Positions 10,372 to 21,800 of a DNA stretch of 64,000 nt are shown piece by piece. The notes beneath the pieces were generated by a model, which was not told the origin of the DNA, did not search any database, and was given only the letters and a program-made list of their open reading frames with translations. Both the position numbers and the translations under genes were made by a program. How positions within the stretch are numbered: position 1 is the stretch's first letter; each line of letters begins with the position of its first letter. This DNA is from Excoecaria cochinchinensis (taxonomy: Eukaryota; Streptophyta; Magnoliopsida; Malpighiales; Euphorbiaceae), in NCBI GenBank assembly GCA_947683425.1, contig CANTUQ010000070.1, positions 8,387,501 through 8,451,500 of the forward strand, given 5' to 3'.

Positions 10372-13300
10372 ATGGGTATGTTGTTGAAGTTTCTATTAGC
10401 AGCAGTGTCTTTGAATGGGATGTTTCTTTCCATTGCTGAAGCAAAAATTCACTACTATGATTTTGTTGTAAGTGCTAATTAAACTCTTAGTTAGAATTGT
10501 TCAAATTTCATCTTCCAAAGAAATATTTATACTATATATAAATGTATAAAAAAAGTGAAATCTTTTTTGGACTAAAATATCCTTTATTCTTTGTATTATT
10601 AACAAACCCAAATTTTTAAGTATTAAAAATTCTAAATTATGTTAAAATTGAAATCAAATTAAGGTTGCATGATGGGAAAAAGTATAGCCATTGAATGGGT
10701 TTAATTTTTTTTTTTTTTCAGATTGTTATTTTTTTTCTTTTTCCGTGACATAATTTTAGTTGAATTGAAATGTTTTGTCTTTTTGATTTTCTTTCTTTGC
10801 TTTGATGTGGTTGAGATCTGCATTTTTTTGGTTGAGTTTTATTTTATTTTTATTTTTTTTTCCAATGGTTGAATTTTCGGGTTAGTTGGGTTATTCGGTC
10901 TGGGGCCCGAAAATTTTCGGGTTATTCGGTTTGGAGCCCTAGTATAATTTAGTGTCGGTTCGGATTGTGATTTTAGTAAAATTTCGAGATTCGGGTTATT
11001 TGGGTTGACCCGAATCCGACCGATGCACACACCTAGTTAAGGAAGAGTGGACGGCATTTGAAGTAATAATAATAAAAATAATATACTTTCAAAATATACG
11101 TAATTACTTTCAAAAAAATTTCTTCATATTATTGGGTTTGAATTACTGTTCATATCGTTTATTTCCAAATTCCATTAATGAAAAGTCAAAACTATATTAT
11201 ATTCATATATTTGTATTATCAAATGAATTTATTAATTATATATATTTGTTTGACATAAATAATGACATGAATTATATTTAAGTTTTGATATTCTCTTGCA
11301 AGTTAAATATTTTTATTACAAAGATAATCTTATCTTCTTTACGAACATTTAACCTAGCCCCTTCTTTCAAAAAAAGAAAAAAAAAAACAGCCCCATTAAT
11401 ATTTAAAAAAAATTAATTAAAAACATCAAATTTATTTATGATTAAAAACATCAAATTTATTCATAAAAAATTAAAAAATAATATGCGTTACATATATAGT
11501 CTCAAAAATTTTAGAAAGTCAAAATTGATATATGTAAATATAAAATATCCTTTGTTAATTTTTTTTTCAAAAAATTAATGATTATTTTATTTTCGTTCAT
11601 TAATTATTAGACCTATCAATTTTGATCCGAACCTGACCTATATAAGAAATTAAGTATCAGATCTAACCCAATTCAAAATCCAAATGGATTGATCCGAATT
11701 GGTCCGGTTACAATGCAAACCAAATGACCCAATTTTTTTAATAAATTTCATTTTTTGTTTTTTTAATTCTTATTATTAATTCATTTTTTTTTTCAAAAAA
11801 AAATTATAATTTTGAATATATTGTTTCATTTTGTTAATGCATAAATAATTTTGCGAAAGCATGTCGTTTTAGATACATACATACATATCTATGTGTGTGT
11901 ATTTATGTATACATACATACCTTTATACATATATACACACATACTTATATGTATGTAATTATGTATGTATGCAGGAACATACATAAAGGTACCTATGTAC
12001 ATACATATCTATGTATATGTATGAATGTATATGTGCTTGTATACATACACATATAGATATTTACATGCATGTGTGTTTATATATACATATACACGCATGA
12101 ATATATACATACGTATATAAATATATGTATGTATTTATGCATGCATGCATATTATGCATGTATAAATAATTATTTTTAGCATTAATGCTGATAAAATTTT
12201 TTCTTTTTCATTTATATGCTTTTGACTCAGCGATATATTTTTTATACATAATTATTTTATTATTTCAAAATTAATCCATTCTTTTTGAAAATATATAATG
12301 GATAATCAAGAAAAAATAAAAAAATAAAATTAAAATTAAAAAAAAAAAATTGAAAATCTTTTAGGATTCAGAAAATGATTATAAATTTGACTCGAGAATC
12401 TACCCAATCTGACCTGAAATCCAAAATAACCCAGCCCGCAATTGATTATCCCAACCTGATCCTACCCCACCCATACCATTTGATAGGTCTATTGATTATC
12501 AAAATAAATAACTGAACATATGACGTGCAATGCTCATGCACACACAAACCTAGAGACTATATATGTATATAATTTATCCCTCCACTTGAGCATAAGATTT
12601 ATCATGTGACCATAAGATTTATCATTTAACTTTGACGGATGAAGAAATACCTTTAGAAAATGGATTTTTCTACCATAATTGTCTTTAAAATTCTTGGTGG
12701 TGTTGTGTGGCGAAATTACCCAGATAAAAGAGAAGAATTTTACAAGGTTATGTAGCACAAAATCTGCAATGGTTGTCAATGAAAGCCTTCCAGGGCCAAT
12801 AATATACGTCAATAAGGGCGACACCATCTACGTTAATGTTCACAATCATGGCCAGTACAGAGTCACTATTCATTGGCAAGTATACTAACCCCATTTCTTT
12901 TCTAATAAGAAATTAATTATGAACTTTAATATTTTTTTACATTATGTCACCGTATTTTTAAAAGTTGATATTGGATTATATACTTTTTGAAACACTTACA
13001 TTAAGTCCAATTTAGCTGGAATGAACAGAACTGAAAATACAAGCTCTATTAAAATGATCGCAAGACCCATCAGAACATTAAAAAAATTGAAGAGAACCAA
13101 CTTATCACTTTATGCACGTTTGAAATGATTGTATATTTTTTAAAATTTTTTTTTGTTTTGGTAGATTACATAGTTATTATTAAATTGACTTCACACAAGA
13201 TCAATAGATTGTGCATTTTAATTTTGCTAATTTCATATAAATTGGACCTAATATGAGCGATATGAAAAGCACAAGAGTTTAATCTTAATCTTTGAAAGTA

Positions 13301-15390
13301 CATAGATCTAATGAAAAAAAAACTGCATTTTTACTAATTTCTTCTTATATCCTTGCAATCTTGGTGTTGTAGGCATGGAGTGAAGCAACCAAGAAATCCA
13401 TGGTATGATGGTCCTGAGTTTGTGACGCAATGTCCAATTCAACCGGGAACAAATTTTACCTACGAAGTCATATTTTCTGATGAAGAAGGTACACTATGGT
13501 GGCATGCTCATAATGAGTGGACAAGAAACACTATCCATGGAGCTATTGTCATATATCCTGAAGAAGGAACCTCTTATCCTTTTCCCAAGCCTGATGGAGA
13601 AGAAGTTCTTGTATTGGGTACCTATAACTTCTCTTATATATCGATCCTCTCATAATCTTCAAACAAAGATATATGTCTATTGATTCTTATTCACTTTCTT
13701 TGGATACATATCTACTTCTATTTGCAGGTTCATGGTATAAGTATGATGTGAATTTAGTAGTTCAAGAGGACCTTGAAACTAGTGTAGATTTGCCAGAGTC
13801 AGATGCTTACACAATTAATGGCCAACCAGGAGACTTCTGCATTTGCTCCAAAGGTTTAATTTGAGCTTGCATTTTTATTCAAATGGACTGCAACAAAACA
13901 TTCGAACTCGTGACTTTACAGCCTGAGTAAACAATTAATGTTTATTTATTTTTGTTTGCAGAATCAACATATCGTTGGCGAGTTGATTACGGAAAAACTT
14001 ATCTAATTCGGATAGTAAATGCGATAATGAATGCACAAGTATCTTTTGCAATCGCAGATCACAACCTGACAGCAGTTGGAATGGATGCATCATATCTAAA
14101 ACCCTTCCAAACCAGCTATATAATAATAGCTCCTGGACAAACCATGGATGTACTTTTGACAGCAAACCAGTCTCTTGGCCACTATTATTTGGCTGGCAGA
14201 CAACTTTTTACTGGTTACATAAACTTTGATGGTTATGACAAAGCAAATGTCACTGCAATTCTCGAATACAATGGGAACTACACTCCCCCACCTTCTCCTT
14301 CTTTCCCATCCAATACACTTCCACCATACCTTGATTATCAAGCTGAAGTGAGTTTCAAAAATCAACTAAACAGCCTTCTATTGCAGGACGTACCCAAAAA
14401 TATTACTACTCAGATGTACATTACTGCATCAATGAATTTTATCTATTATAACACTAGTTATTCTCCTGCTGCAAGCTTAAACAATCAAACTTGGTTGAAT
14501 CCAAAGATGGATGTGCTTCAAGCCTACTTTAAGTATGTGCTGATCATATCTTTCTTTATTTATTATTGGCCTAATTTAATTATTACTTCTTGTAATTGCC
14601 CTTTCTTTTTTTTTTTTTTCACTAGTCTCTTGCACTTACGGTTAACGGACATTTTAAAGAAAAAAAAAGAGTTCAGGGGTTAAGTTGAAATCTTTTCTTT
14701 AAGTACATGAGACAGTATATCTATCAGGCCTTTATTCTTTTTCTCTAAATGTAAAATCTTGGTTACAGTAATATCAGCGGTTCTTACACAGAAGATTTCC
14801 CAGATATGCCTCCATATACATGGGATTTTGTAGGAGATGATTTTCCTGCTAATGCAACGCCTATTCTAGGGACCAAAGTGAAAATGTTAGAATATGGGGA
14901 AGAAGTAGAAATGGTGTTTCAAACAACAAATCTATTGAATGGAGCAGAGGATCACCCAATGCATCTCCATGGACATAGCTTTTATGTGGTAGGAACTGGA
15001 GATGGAGATTTTGATTTTGAAGAAGACCCTAAAACCTACAATTTGGTTGATCCGCCATCAGTGAACACTGCTACAGTTCCTAAATCCGGATGGCTTACTG
15101 TTAGATATTATGCAAGAAATCCTGGTAAGTTCTTCAGTTTATCTAGCTTATTTTTAGTTAACTGATCAAGAATAAATACTTAGCCAATGAAGACTGGTTA
15201 TTTCAATTTTATTGATATCTATGCAGGAGTATGGCTATGGCATTGTCATCTAGATCGCCATTTAAGCTATGGAATGGCAATGGCTATTATAGTGAAAAAT
15301 GGAGGGACTCCTGAAACATCACTACGCAAACCCCCAACGTATATGCCTCCTTGTTATGATGCACCCATAATTAAACTTTGGACATCATAA
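10372..15390 (+). CDS. LAC: Laccase (multicopper oxidase), seven exons
   Basis: Encodes a 569-residue plant laccase, a secreted copper enzyme that oxidises phenolics such as monolignols or flavonoids with oxygen. Exons: 10372-10467, 12724-12875, 13373-13617, 13728-13853, 13962-14532, 14769-15124, 15227-15390; they join in frame. Exons 2 and 3 (152 and 245 bp) have the sizes usual in plant laccases. The start is followed by a hydrophobic signal peptide to about residue 24. Copper motifs: HWHG at 82-85, WWHAH at 125-129, HPMHLHGH at 459-466 and HCHLDRHLSYGM at 521-532. The last gives Met532 as the axial position of the type 1 copper, where Leu or Phe occurs in higher-potential laccases. Introns begin GT and end AG except intron 2, which begins GC (12876). 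No stop or frameshift was found, so it looks functional. Which laccase subgroup it belongs to, and hence its substrate, is not decided. Confidence 0.95.
10862..11036 (-). repeat. Short GGTTCGG-type repeat in laccase intron 1
   Basis: On the minus strand it starts CTAGGTGTGTGCATCGGTCG and continues with repeated GGGTTATTCGG/AACCCGAATAACCC-like phrases. This is the pattern of many short non-autonomous hAT-like repeats in plant introns. No matching end or duplication was confirmed. Confidence 0.35.
11609..12490. mobile_element. Terminal-inverted-repeat element in laccase intron 1
   Basis: The ends are AGACCTATCAA (11609-11619) and its exact complement TTGATAGGTCT (12480-12490). The flanks ATTAATTAT (left, ending about 11607) and ATTGATTAT (12491-12499) agree at 8 of 9 positions and may be a target-site duplication offset by one base. 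Inside are GATCCGAACCTGACC-type phrases at both ends and a microsatellite in the middle. No transposase. It is probably a MITE of hAT or Mutator type inserted in the 2.26-kb intron. Confidence 0.55.
11868..12170 (+). repeat. ATAC/ATGT-type microsatellite tract
   Basis: About 300 bp of interrupted TACA/TATG tetranucleotide repeats, self-complementary in places, lying within the inverted-repeat element in laccase intron 1. Confidence 0.85.
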
Positions 15391-16545
15391 TATTAATTAA
15401 GTAAATGTTCATTACAATTTCTGAAGGATATATAATTAAGGGTGTTGTAAAAATAGGAAATTGCTGCAAAATATTTTCTGTTAGTATGTTGTGCTTTGTG
15501 TTTATGGCTGACAAGTGATAAAGTACATGATCAATATTGTTCATAGAATATACATCGCATACAGAAAATAGATTAACAAAATAGCCTTATCTAATTAGTG
15601 TAAACAGAACATAATAGGTTAAGAAGTGTAAGTAGAACAAAATGATAAGTAATGAAAAACCATTTTCATGTGTGTCCTAACTCTCCACCCTCTAAGTTGA
15701 TGGCAAATGGGATTAAGGACAAAGCTTATTCGCCCGAACTAAACAAAGAAAATAAGGCTTGAGGTAGACTGGTTAAGGAGCACAAATCTAAGTGCGAACC
15801 TGAGCATTCTTCTTCTGCAAAGAAAATAAAAAAAAGGCCAAGATGCACCAAGGTCCAATCATGTGCCACACCCATGGCATCTATAACGAACCTTAGCAAG
15901 ACTATTGGGTCATCATTTGAGCTGGGTGCCGCGATGATCGTGTTATAGAAAATCACACAGTGGATAATTAATGAAAATAAGAATGATTTAATTATAATTA
16001 CGGTGGAACAAATTTTAATTAGAATGATTTAACTCATTCTTCGGCAATGGATGAGCTTATATTGTATCAAAGTCATAAGAGGCTTAGTTGTGACATGACT
16101 ATTCTGTGGGCGAAAGATCTAACAAAGCTTAAATAAAAAGGTGAAACCTATGACTCAAGGTAAGAAATCACAAGTAGATAAAATGGCGAATTAAGCAAGT
16201 GATGACTGAATAAGTTAGTTGCGATTGAAGGGATCTAAGGCCCAAAAAAAGAGAAAAAACGCCCAGAAGTTGTGAATTAAGCAAATTATAACAGAAGTGC
16301 AAGCTGCACTTAACGGGAATGTTGGTGAATGCTAAATTAAACAAGTGATAATTGAAGGAACAGTTGCAGATGAGAAGAATGTTGGAGAGAATTCCACATC
16401 AAATAATTAAAAAAATAAAAAAATTATTTATAATTGTGATGCTATTAATTTTAAAATAATTTTATTTATTTTGAAATAACAGTTTGATCACGAATATCAA
16501 GTCTAACTCCACACTCCATCACAAATTTTACATATCACCGTTCTA
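15391..16545. other. Intergenic sequence after laccase, no gene seen
   Basis: AT-rich sequence following the laccase stop. No canonical AATAAA signal is clear. A 76-codon minus-strand open frame at 15726-15956 has no recognised similarity. Confidence 0.5.
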
Positions 16546-17070
16546 CTATAATGATCGTTCGGCTGTCATAGTGATCGTTGTTCCCAGGGCTAATGTACTC
16601 GGCAAAGGTGGTGGTGGTGTTTGGGCTGCAAATTGTGCAGTTTGTATAGGATGTTGCGCTATCGTATATGTGAGGGTAGGGGGTGTTATTGGGGGAACTG
16701 GTGGTGGTGCCTGAGCCGCCATAGCTGATAGGGCGGTCAGCAGTGTTTGTACTGTTTGGGGGGTTAAGCCCGGGATTGCTGTGATAGCCGCGGGTGCTTG
16801 AGGTATAGCTGGTGTATGAATCTGTGTGGGAAACAATTGTCGCACTGGGAGTGGGGAGATTTGCTCTGATTGAGCTGGTTGTAAGCTTTGGAGGAGTTGG
16901 CCACGAAGGTTGGCCGGAGGTTGGGTTGTAGTGTTGGCCGGGGTAGCAGAAATAGGCAAATCGGGAAAGAGGTCCATCGTTTGAATTTTCGGAAATGTTT
17001 CTTTGATTGAGTCACCTGAAAAATACCACAAAACCGTCGGGTTTCCGACAAGGGAGGCTCCGACGATCAA
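16546..17070 (-). pseudogene. Proline-rich fragment, possible Tat-type gag leader
   Basis: An open frame of 174 codons on the minus strand is rich in Pro, Ala, Thr and Gln (for example AQAPPPVPPITPPT). It begins in a sequence with GACTTGATCGTCGGAGCC followed by a TTTTTCAGGTGACTC block, the style of a Tat-type LTR U5 and leader. The likely start is the methionine of MDLFPDLP, after the leader. No capsid or zinc knuckle follows; downstream on the minus strand the sequence becomes AT-rich and non-coding. I infer a truncated gypsy remnant. A host low-complexity protein is less likely because there is no promoter, intron or domain evidence. Confidence 0.35.
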
Positions 17071-17539
17071 GTCAGCAAATTCACAATATAAGGTTTTTTG
17101 TAAAGGAATTCAGAGAGAGGTCAATGTACCTGATGATTTCCTTTATATAGAGTTATGCCAAAATAAGAAGTAAGATCTTGAATAGGAAAAAATCACCTTA
17201 ATCTCTTGATTCCCAATCTGTGAAGATTTGTTGAGTGATTTTTGGTACTTTCCATCATTGCAAGATCAGGATCTGCACAATATCTGAAAAATATTCGTTG
17301 ATGATGGCTTTCCATAAACTGTTACCGAACTGTTAATAAGACCGGACTATTGATATACCGAGTGTCCAGATGAGTCCGGTTCTTGCAGGTGGCAAAACGT
17401 GCGTTCGACACCTAGCATGTGCTCGGAACAACCATGCTGATCTCCTGCTTAGAGAGCCCGGTCATCAGGTACGTCATGGGTCGGGGGCAATTTGATTTAT
17501 TGGTCATAAAATAATGTGAGTGCGCTACTTCCTTCCAAA
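17040..17539 (-). repeat. LTR-like sequence of a Tat-type remnant
   Basis: On the minus strand the segment ends with GTCGGAGCCTCCCTTGTCGG, resembling the U5 of Tat-type LTRs. The outer boundary is not defined, and a GTCGGGGGCAA tract at about 17479 could be a polypurine tract of an element on the other strand, so orientation is uncertain. Confidence 0.3.
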
Positions 17540-17800
17540 CACTACAAGAAAACGTGAGCGACGGAAATTTCCGTCGTTGAAAAAATTTCCATGGCTAAAA
17601 AAGAAAACAAATATTTCCTCCATTTTAGCGACTATTTTTAGCGACAGAAAATAAAGCATCGTTAAATATGGCTCCAGAAAGTGATTATTTGCTATGAAAA
17701 TTAGCGACGGAATAAACTTCCATCGCTAAAAATATTAACTATAATTTTTAATAATGTTTAGCGACGAGATTAATATCGTCGCTAAAAATTTTATATATAA
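17540..17800 (+). repeat. Left subterminal repeats of CACTA-type element
   Basis: After the CACTACAAGAAAA terminus come repeated (A)GCGACGGAA, TTTAGCGAC and TCCGTCG/TCGTCGCTAAA motifs in both orientations, the usual transposase-binding subterminal structure of CACTA elements. Confidence 0.7.
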
Positions 17801-17819
17801 AAAAAATTTAAGTATATGT

Positions 17820-18090
17820 TTTTTCTTCCCTTCCTCTTTCTTTCTTTCTCTCGCGCGCGCGCCCAAACCCCAGCTGCCACTCTCTCCTGTCGTCGCCGCC
17901 CTCACCCCAGCCACTACTCTCTCCCCCCGCCAGCGTGATCGCTCCCCTCCCTTCTCTCTCTCTCTCTAGCACGTGTGCGCCAGATCTATTCCCCTTCCGA
18001 GTAGATCCGCCCCTCTTTCTCTCCTGCTCGCAAATCTGCTCCCCACTCGGACCGGACGCCACTGCCCCTCGCAGGTTAGATTGCCTTTAT
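17820..18090 (+). other. C/T-rich, GC-high leader inside the CACTA element
   Basis: A run of CT-rich sequence with GCGCGCGCGC and many CCGCC-type triplets, clearly GC-richer than everything around it. It resembles a host 5' untranslated or first-exon region and stands directly before the NUF2 fragment, but I found no NUF2 start in it. Its donor gene is not recognised. Confidence 0.4.
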
Positions 18091-18154
18091 AATTGACAGT
18101 GACTTGAAGAACCCGAGCCCGGATTTCGTCTTGGATCTGTATGACCGACTTCTC

Positions 18155-18655
18155 TGTAGTGGTTGGACCCTCCAACATGAAGGGCCAACCCACATGCAAA
18201 TAAAAAAAAAAAAGTTGAAACAAATTTGTGGTTTAAACTAAAGAAGACGTGGCCTTTAATTTTCCACTAGAGGAAGGTTTCTCATGCCTATAAATAGGCA
18301 TTGAGTTTAGCTTTCAAAACACACCAAAGGGAAGAGAGCAAAGGCAAAGAGTTAACCTCTTAATTGAGTGAGTTCAGAGAGAAATTCATTTAGAAAAATA
18401 TTGGGAATATTTTTCTAAAAGGAAAGTGACAAAATAGTGAGTTTGGGAAATACTTGTGTGCCACTATTTTGGGTTTATCTCAAATTATTGTATTGCCTCT
18501 CTCTCTTGTACCCATTAATTTTATTAGTGGAAGAAAAAATTTTCGGAGTTTGTCCCGTGGACGTAACCCAAATTAAAGGGTGAACCACGTAAATTGCTGG
18601 TGTCATTATTTTTACTCTGCTAATTTTATTTTTAATTTATCCGCTGTGCCCAACA
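18155..18655 (+). repeat. 5' LTR of copia element
   Basis: Starts TGTAGTGGTTGGACCC and ends GTGCCCAACA, 501 bp. It contains CCTATAAATAGGCA (about 18287-18300), a TATA element that probably drives element transcription. Confidence 0.93.
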
Positions 18656-18656
18656 A

Positions 18657-18672
18657 CTGGTATCAGAGCCGG
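18657..18672 (+). promoter_or_regulatory. Primer-binding site, initiator-Met tRNA type
   Basis: CTGGTATCAGAGCCGG lies one base after the LTR, complementary to the 3' end of initiator methionine tRNA as usual for copia elements. Confidence 0.9.
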
Positions 18673-18678
18673 TCCCAA

Positions 18679-18830
18679 TAAAATTCTTAGTATGCTCTGT
18701 GGTTGCAGCATTGACTGATCTTTCACATCAGAAAAGGATTTTTTTGTCCAGTAAAATTCTGAGTATGCTCTGTGGTTGCGGTATTAACTGATCTTTCACA
18801 TCAGAAAAAGTTTTATTGGATTTATTGTCA
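18679..18830 (+). repeat. 73-bp tandem duplication in the copia leader
   Basis: The block starting TAAAATTCTTAGTATGCTCT (18679) recurs at 18752 (TAAAATTCTGAGTATGCTCT). Both copies continue through TGTGGTTGC, a-CTGATCTTTCACATCAGAAAA. They lie between the primer site and the gag start. Confidence 0.85.
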
Positions 18831-18847
18831 GTTGAAAGGGACCTACA

Positions 18848-21800
18848 ATGGAGGCAAAAACTAGCAGAATGATCTACTTAAATGGCTCAAACTATCACAT
18901 TTGGAGTAAAAAGATGAAAGATCTTCTAATCGTGACGAAGATGCATTTACCGGTGTTTGCCGCAGCTAAACCCGAAGGTAAAACCGATGATGAGTGGAAG
19001 TTTGACCATAAGCAGGTGTGCAGTTTTATCCGACAATTTGTCGAAGACAATGTGTTCAATCATATCTGTAATGAGACAGATGCCAGAACACTGTGGAGTA
19101 AGCTGGAGACGTTATATTCTTCAAAGACGGGAAATAATAAATTATTTTACTTGACCAAGTTGGTGCAAGTAAGATATAGAGAAGGAACTTCCTTGCCAGA
19201 CCACTTAAATGAGATGGAAGGAATTCAAGATCAGCTAAATAGAATGGGAGTAAAGCTGGATGATGAAGTATTTACTTTATTGGTGTTAGCCTCTCTGCCG
19301 CAGTCTTGGGAGACTTTGAAGATCTCCATTACCAACATTGCGCCCAATGGTGTAGTCAACATGGAGATTGTAAAAAGTAGTATCCTAAATGAAGAGATGA
19401 GAAGGAGATCACAAGCCTCATCTTCTTCATCACAACCAGATGCTGTAGTTGCAGAATCTAGAGGAAGGAGACAGTCTAGGGAACAGAACCCTAGAGGCAA
19501 GAGCAGAGGGAAGTCAAATAAGTATGCCAATATTAAATGCCATTACTGTAAGAAGAATGGTCAGATTAAAAAGTTCTATAGAAAGTTCAAAAAGGAGCAA
19601 GAGAATCGAAGTAGAACTGTGAAGAAAGAAGACAGCAATGATGATGAGCAAACTAGTATCATAGACGAATTCAATATCGTTTGTGATAAAGATATTGTTA
19701 ATCTCGCATCTCAGGAGTCCAGTTGGGTGCTTGATAGTGGTGCTACCATTCGTGCTACATCCCGTAGAGAATTCTTCTCATCATACACACCTGGAGATTT
19801 TGGTGTTGTTAAGATGGGAAATGAAGGCCTGTCAAAAATTATTGGCAGAGGAGATGTTTGCTTGGAAACAGAGAATGGTACCAGACTAATTCTGAAAGAT
19901 GTCAGGCATATTCCAGATATGCATCTGAATTTGATCTCTGTACGCAAACTTGGAAATGAGGGATATTGCAGCTCCTTCATTTATGACAAATGGAAGCTTA
20001 CAAAAGGCTCCTTAGTAGTGGCTAGAGGTGAAAATCATACAACTCTGTATGTAATGGAAGCAAAGCTCTCCACCGACACAGTAGCAGCTGCAGCCGTAGA
20101 GAAAGACAGTGCAATTGAACGATGGCATAGGAGACTTGGCCACATGGGTGAAAAAGCAATGAAAAGCTTAACCAAGAAGAAAATGTTGCCCGGTATGAAT
20201 GAAGTGCACTTAGACAAATGTGTTGATTGTCTAGTTGGAAAGCAAAACAGAGTTGCTTTTAAAAGTTCCCCTCCTTCCAGAATGAAGAATGTGTTAGATC
20301 TGATTCACTCAGATTTGTGTGGACCAATGCCAAAGTCACTTGGTGGTGCTCAGTAATTTGTGACTTTCATTGATGATCATTCGAGGAAGACGTGGGTATA
20401 TCTTTTAAAGATAAAAGATCAGGTGCTAGAAATCTTCAAAGAATTTCATGACTCAGTTGAGAGACAGACTGGGAAGAAGTTAAAATGCATCCGGACAGAT
20501 AATGGTGGAGAATACACTGGACCATTTCATGTTTATTGCAAAGAGCATGGTATCCGGCATCAGATGACACCTCCAAAGACACCGCAGTTAAATGGCTTAG
20601 CTGAGAGGATGAACAGAACTTTGATAGAGAGAGTCAGATGTATACTCTTACATGCAAAGTTGCCTAAAATTTTTTGGGGTGAAGCTATACTCACAGTTGC
20701 ACATGTGTTGAATCGTTCACCTTGTACTCCTCTTAAGATGGATGTTCCAGAAAGAGTATGGTCAGGAAAAGATGTTTCCTATGATCATCTGCGGGTGTTT
20801 GGCTGTAAAGCATTTGTTTATATCCCCAAGGATGAGAGGTCCAAACTTGATGCCAAGACAAGACAGTGTATTTTTATTGGCTATGGTCAAGATCAATTTG
20901 GTTATAGATTTTATGATCCTATTGAGAAGAAACTTGTCAGGAGTCGTGATGCTGTATTTGTTGAAGATGAGACCATTGAAGATATTGACAAAATGAAGAA
21001 GGATGTTTTTGATTCCAATGGCGACTTATCAGACTTGAAATTCATTCCTCCAACACCGGTGTCAAGAGAAGTTGGAGATGAAGACCAGGTTTATCCACCT
21101 GATGATGATGATGTTCCTATAGAAGTTGGTTCTGAAGATGATGATGATGAAGATCAAGATGATGTTCCAGCACCAAACCTATGGCTTCTCCACCTCCACA
21201 AAGGAGAAGTGAAAGAACAAGATGGCCATCTTCCAGATATCCTCGTGACCAGTATGTGACTATTACTGAAGGGGGAAAACCTGAGAGTTATCAAGAAGCC
21301 ATAGATGATGAATCCAAGCAGAAATGGATTGAGGCCATGCAAGATGAGATGAAGTCATTGCATGAGAACAAAACTTTTGAACTAGTGAAGTTGCCCAAAG
21401 GCAGGAGGGCCTTGAAAAATAGATGGGTGTTCAGGATTAAGCATGAAGAACACAGTTCCAGTACACGTTACAAAGCCAGACTGGTTGTCAAGGGATTTAG
21501 TCAAAGAAAAGGAGTTGACTTTGATGAGATTTTCTCACTAGTTGTGAAAATGACATCTATTCGAACTGTGCTGGGGCTAGCAGCAAGTCTTAACCTGGAG
21601 GTTGAACAAATGGATGTCAAAACTGCCTTCCTGCATGGTGATTTGGAAGAAGAGATATACATGGAGCAGCCAGAAGGGTTCAAAGAAAGAGGTAAATAGA
21701 ATTATGTTTGCAAGTTAAAGAAAAGCCTGTATGGCTTAAAACAGGCACCGAGACAATGATACAAGAAGTTTGAGTCTGTTATGGGGGAGCAAGGCTACAA

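Noticed and set aside
12679..15390. Separate plus-strand open frames over laccase exons as independent genes
   Set aside because: They join through splice sites into one 569-residue laccase.
17808..18062. Arg/Glu-rich minus-strand frame
   Set aside because: It is the antisense of the C/T-rich leader; low complexity with no homology.
18657..18672. tRNA-like sequence as a tRNA gene
   Set aside because: Only the 3'-complement stretch of a primer-binding site is present, with no cloverleaf. The same applies to 38337-38350, 47634-47652 and 57179-57188.
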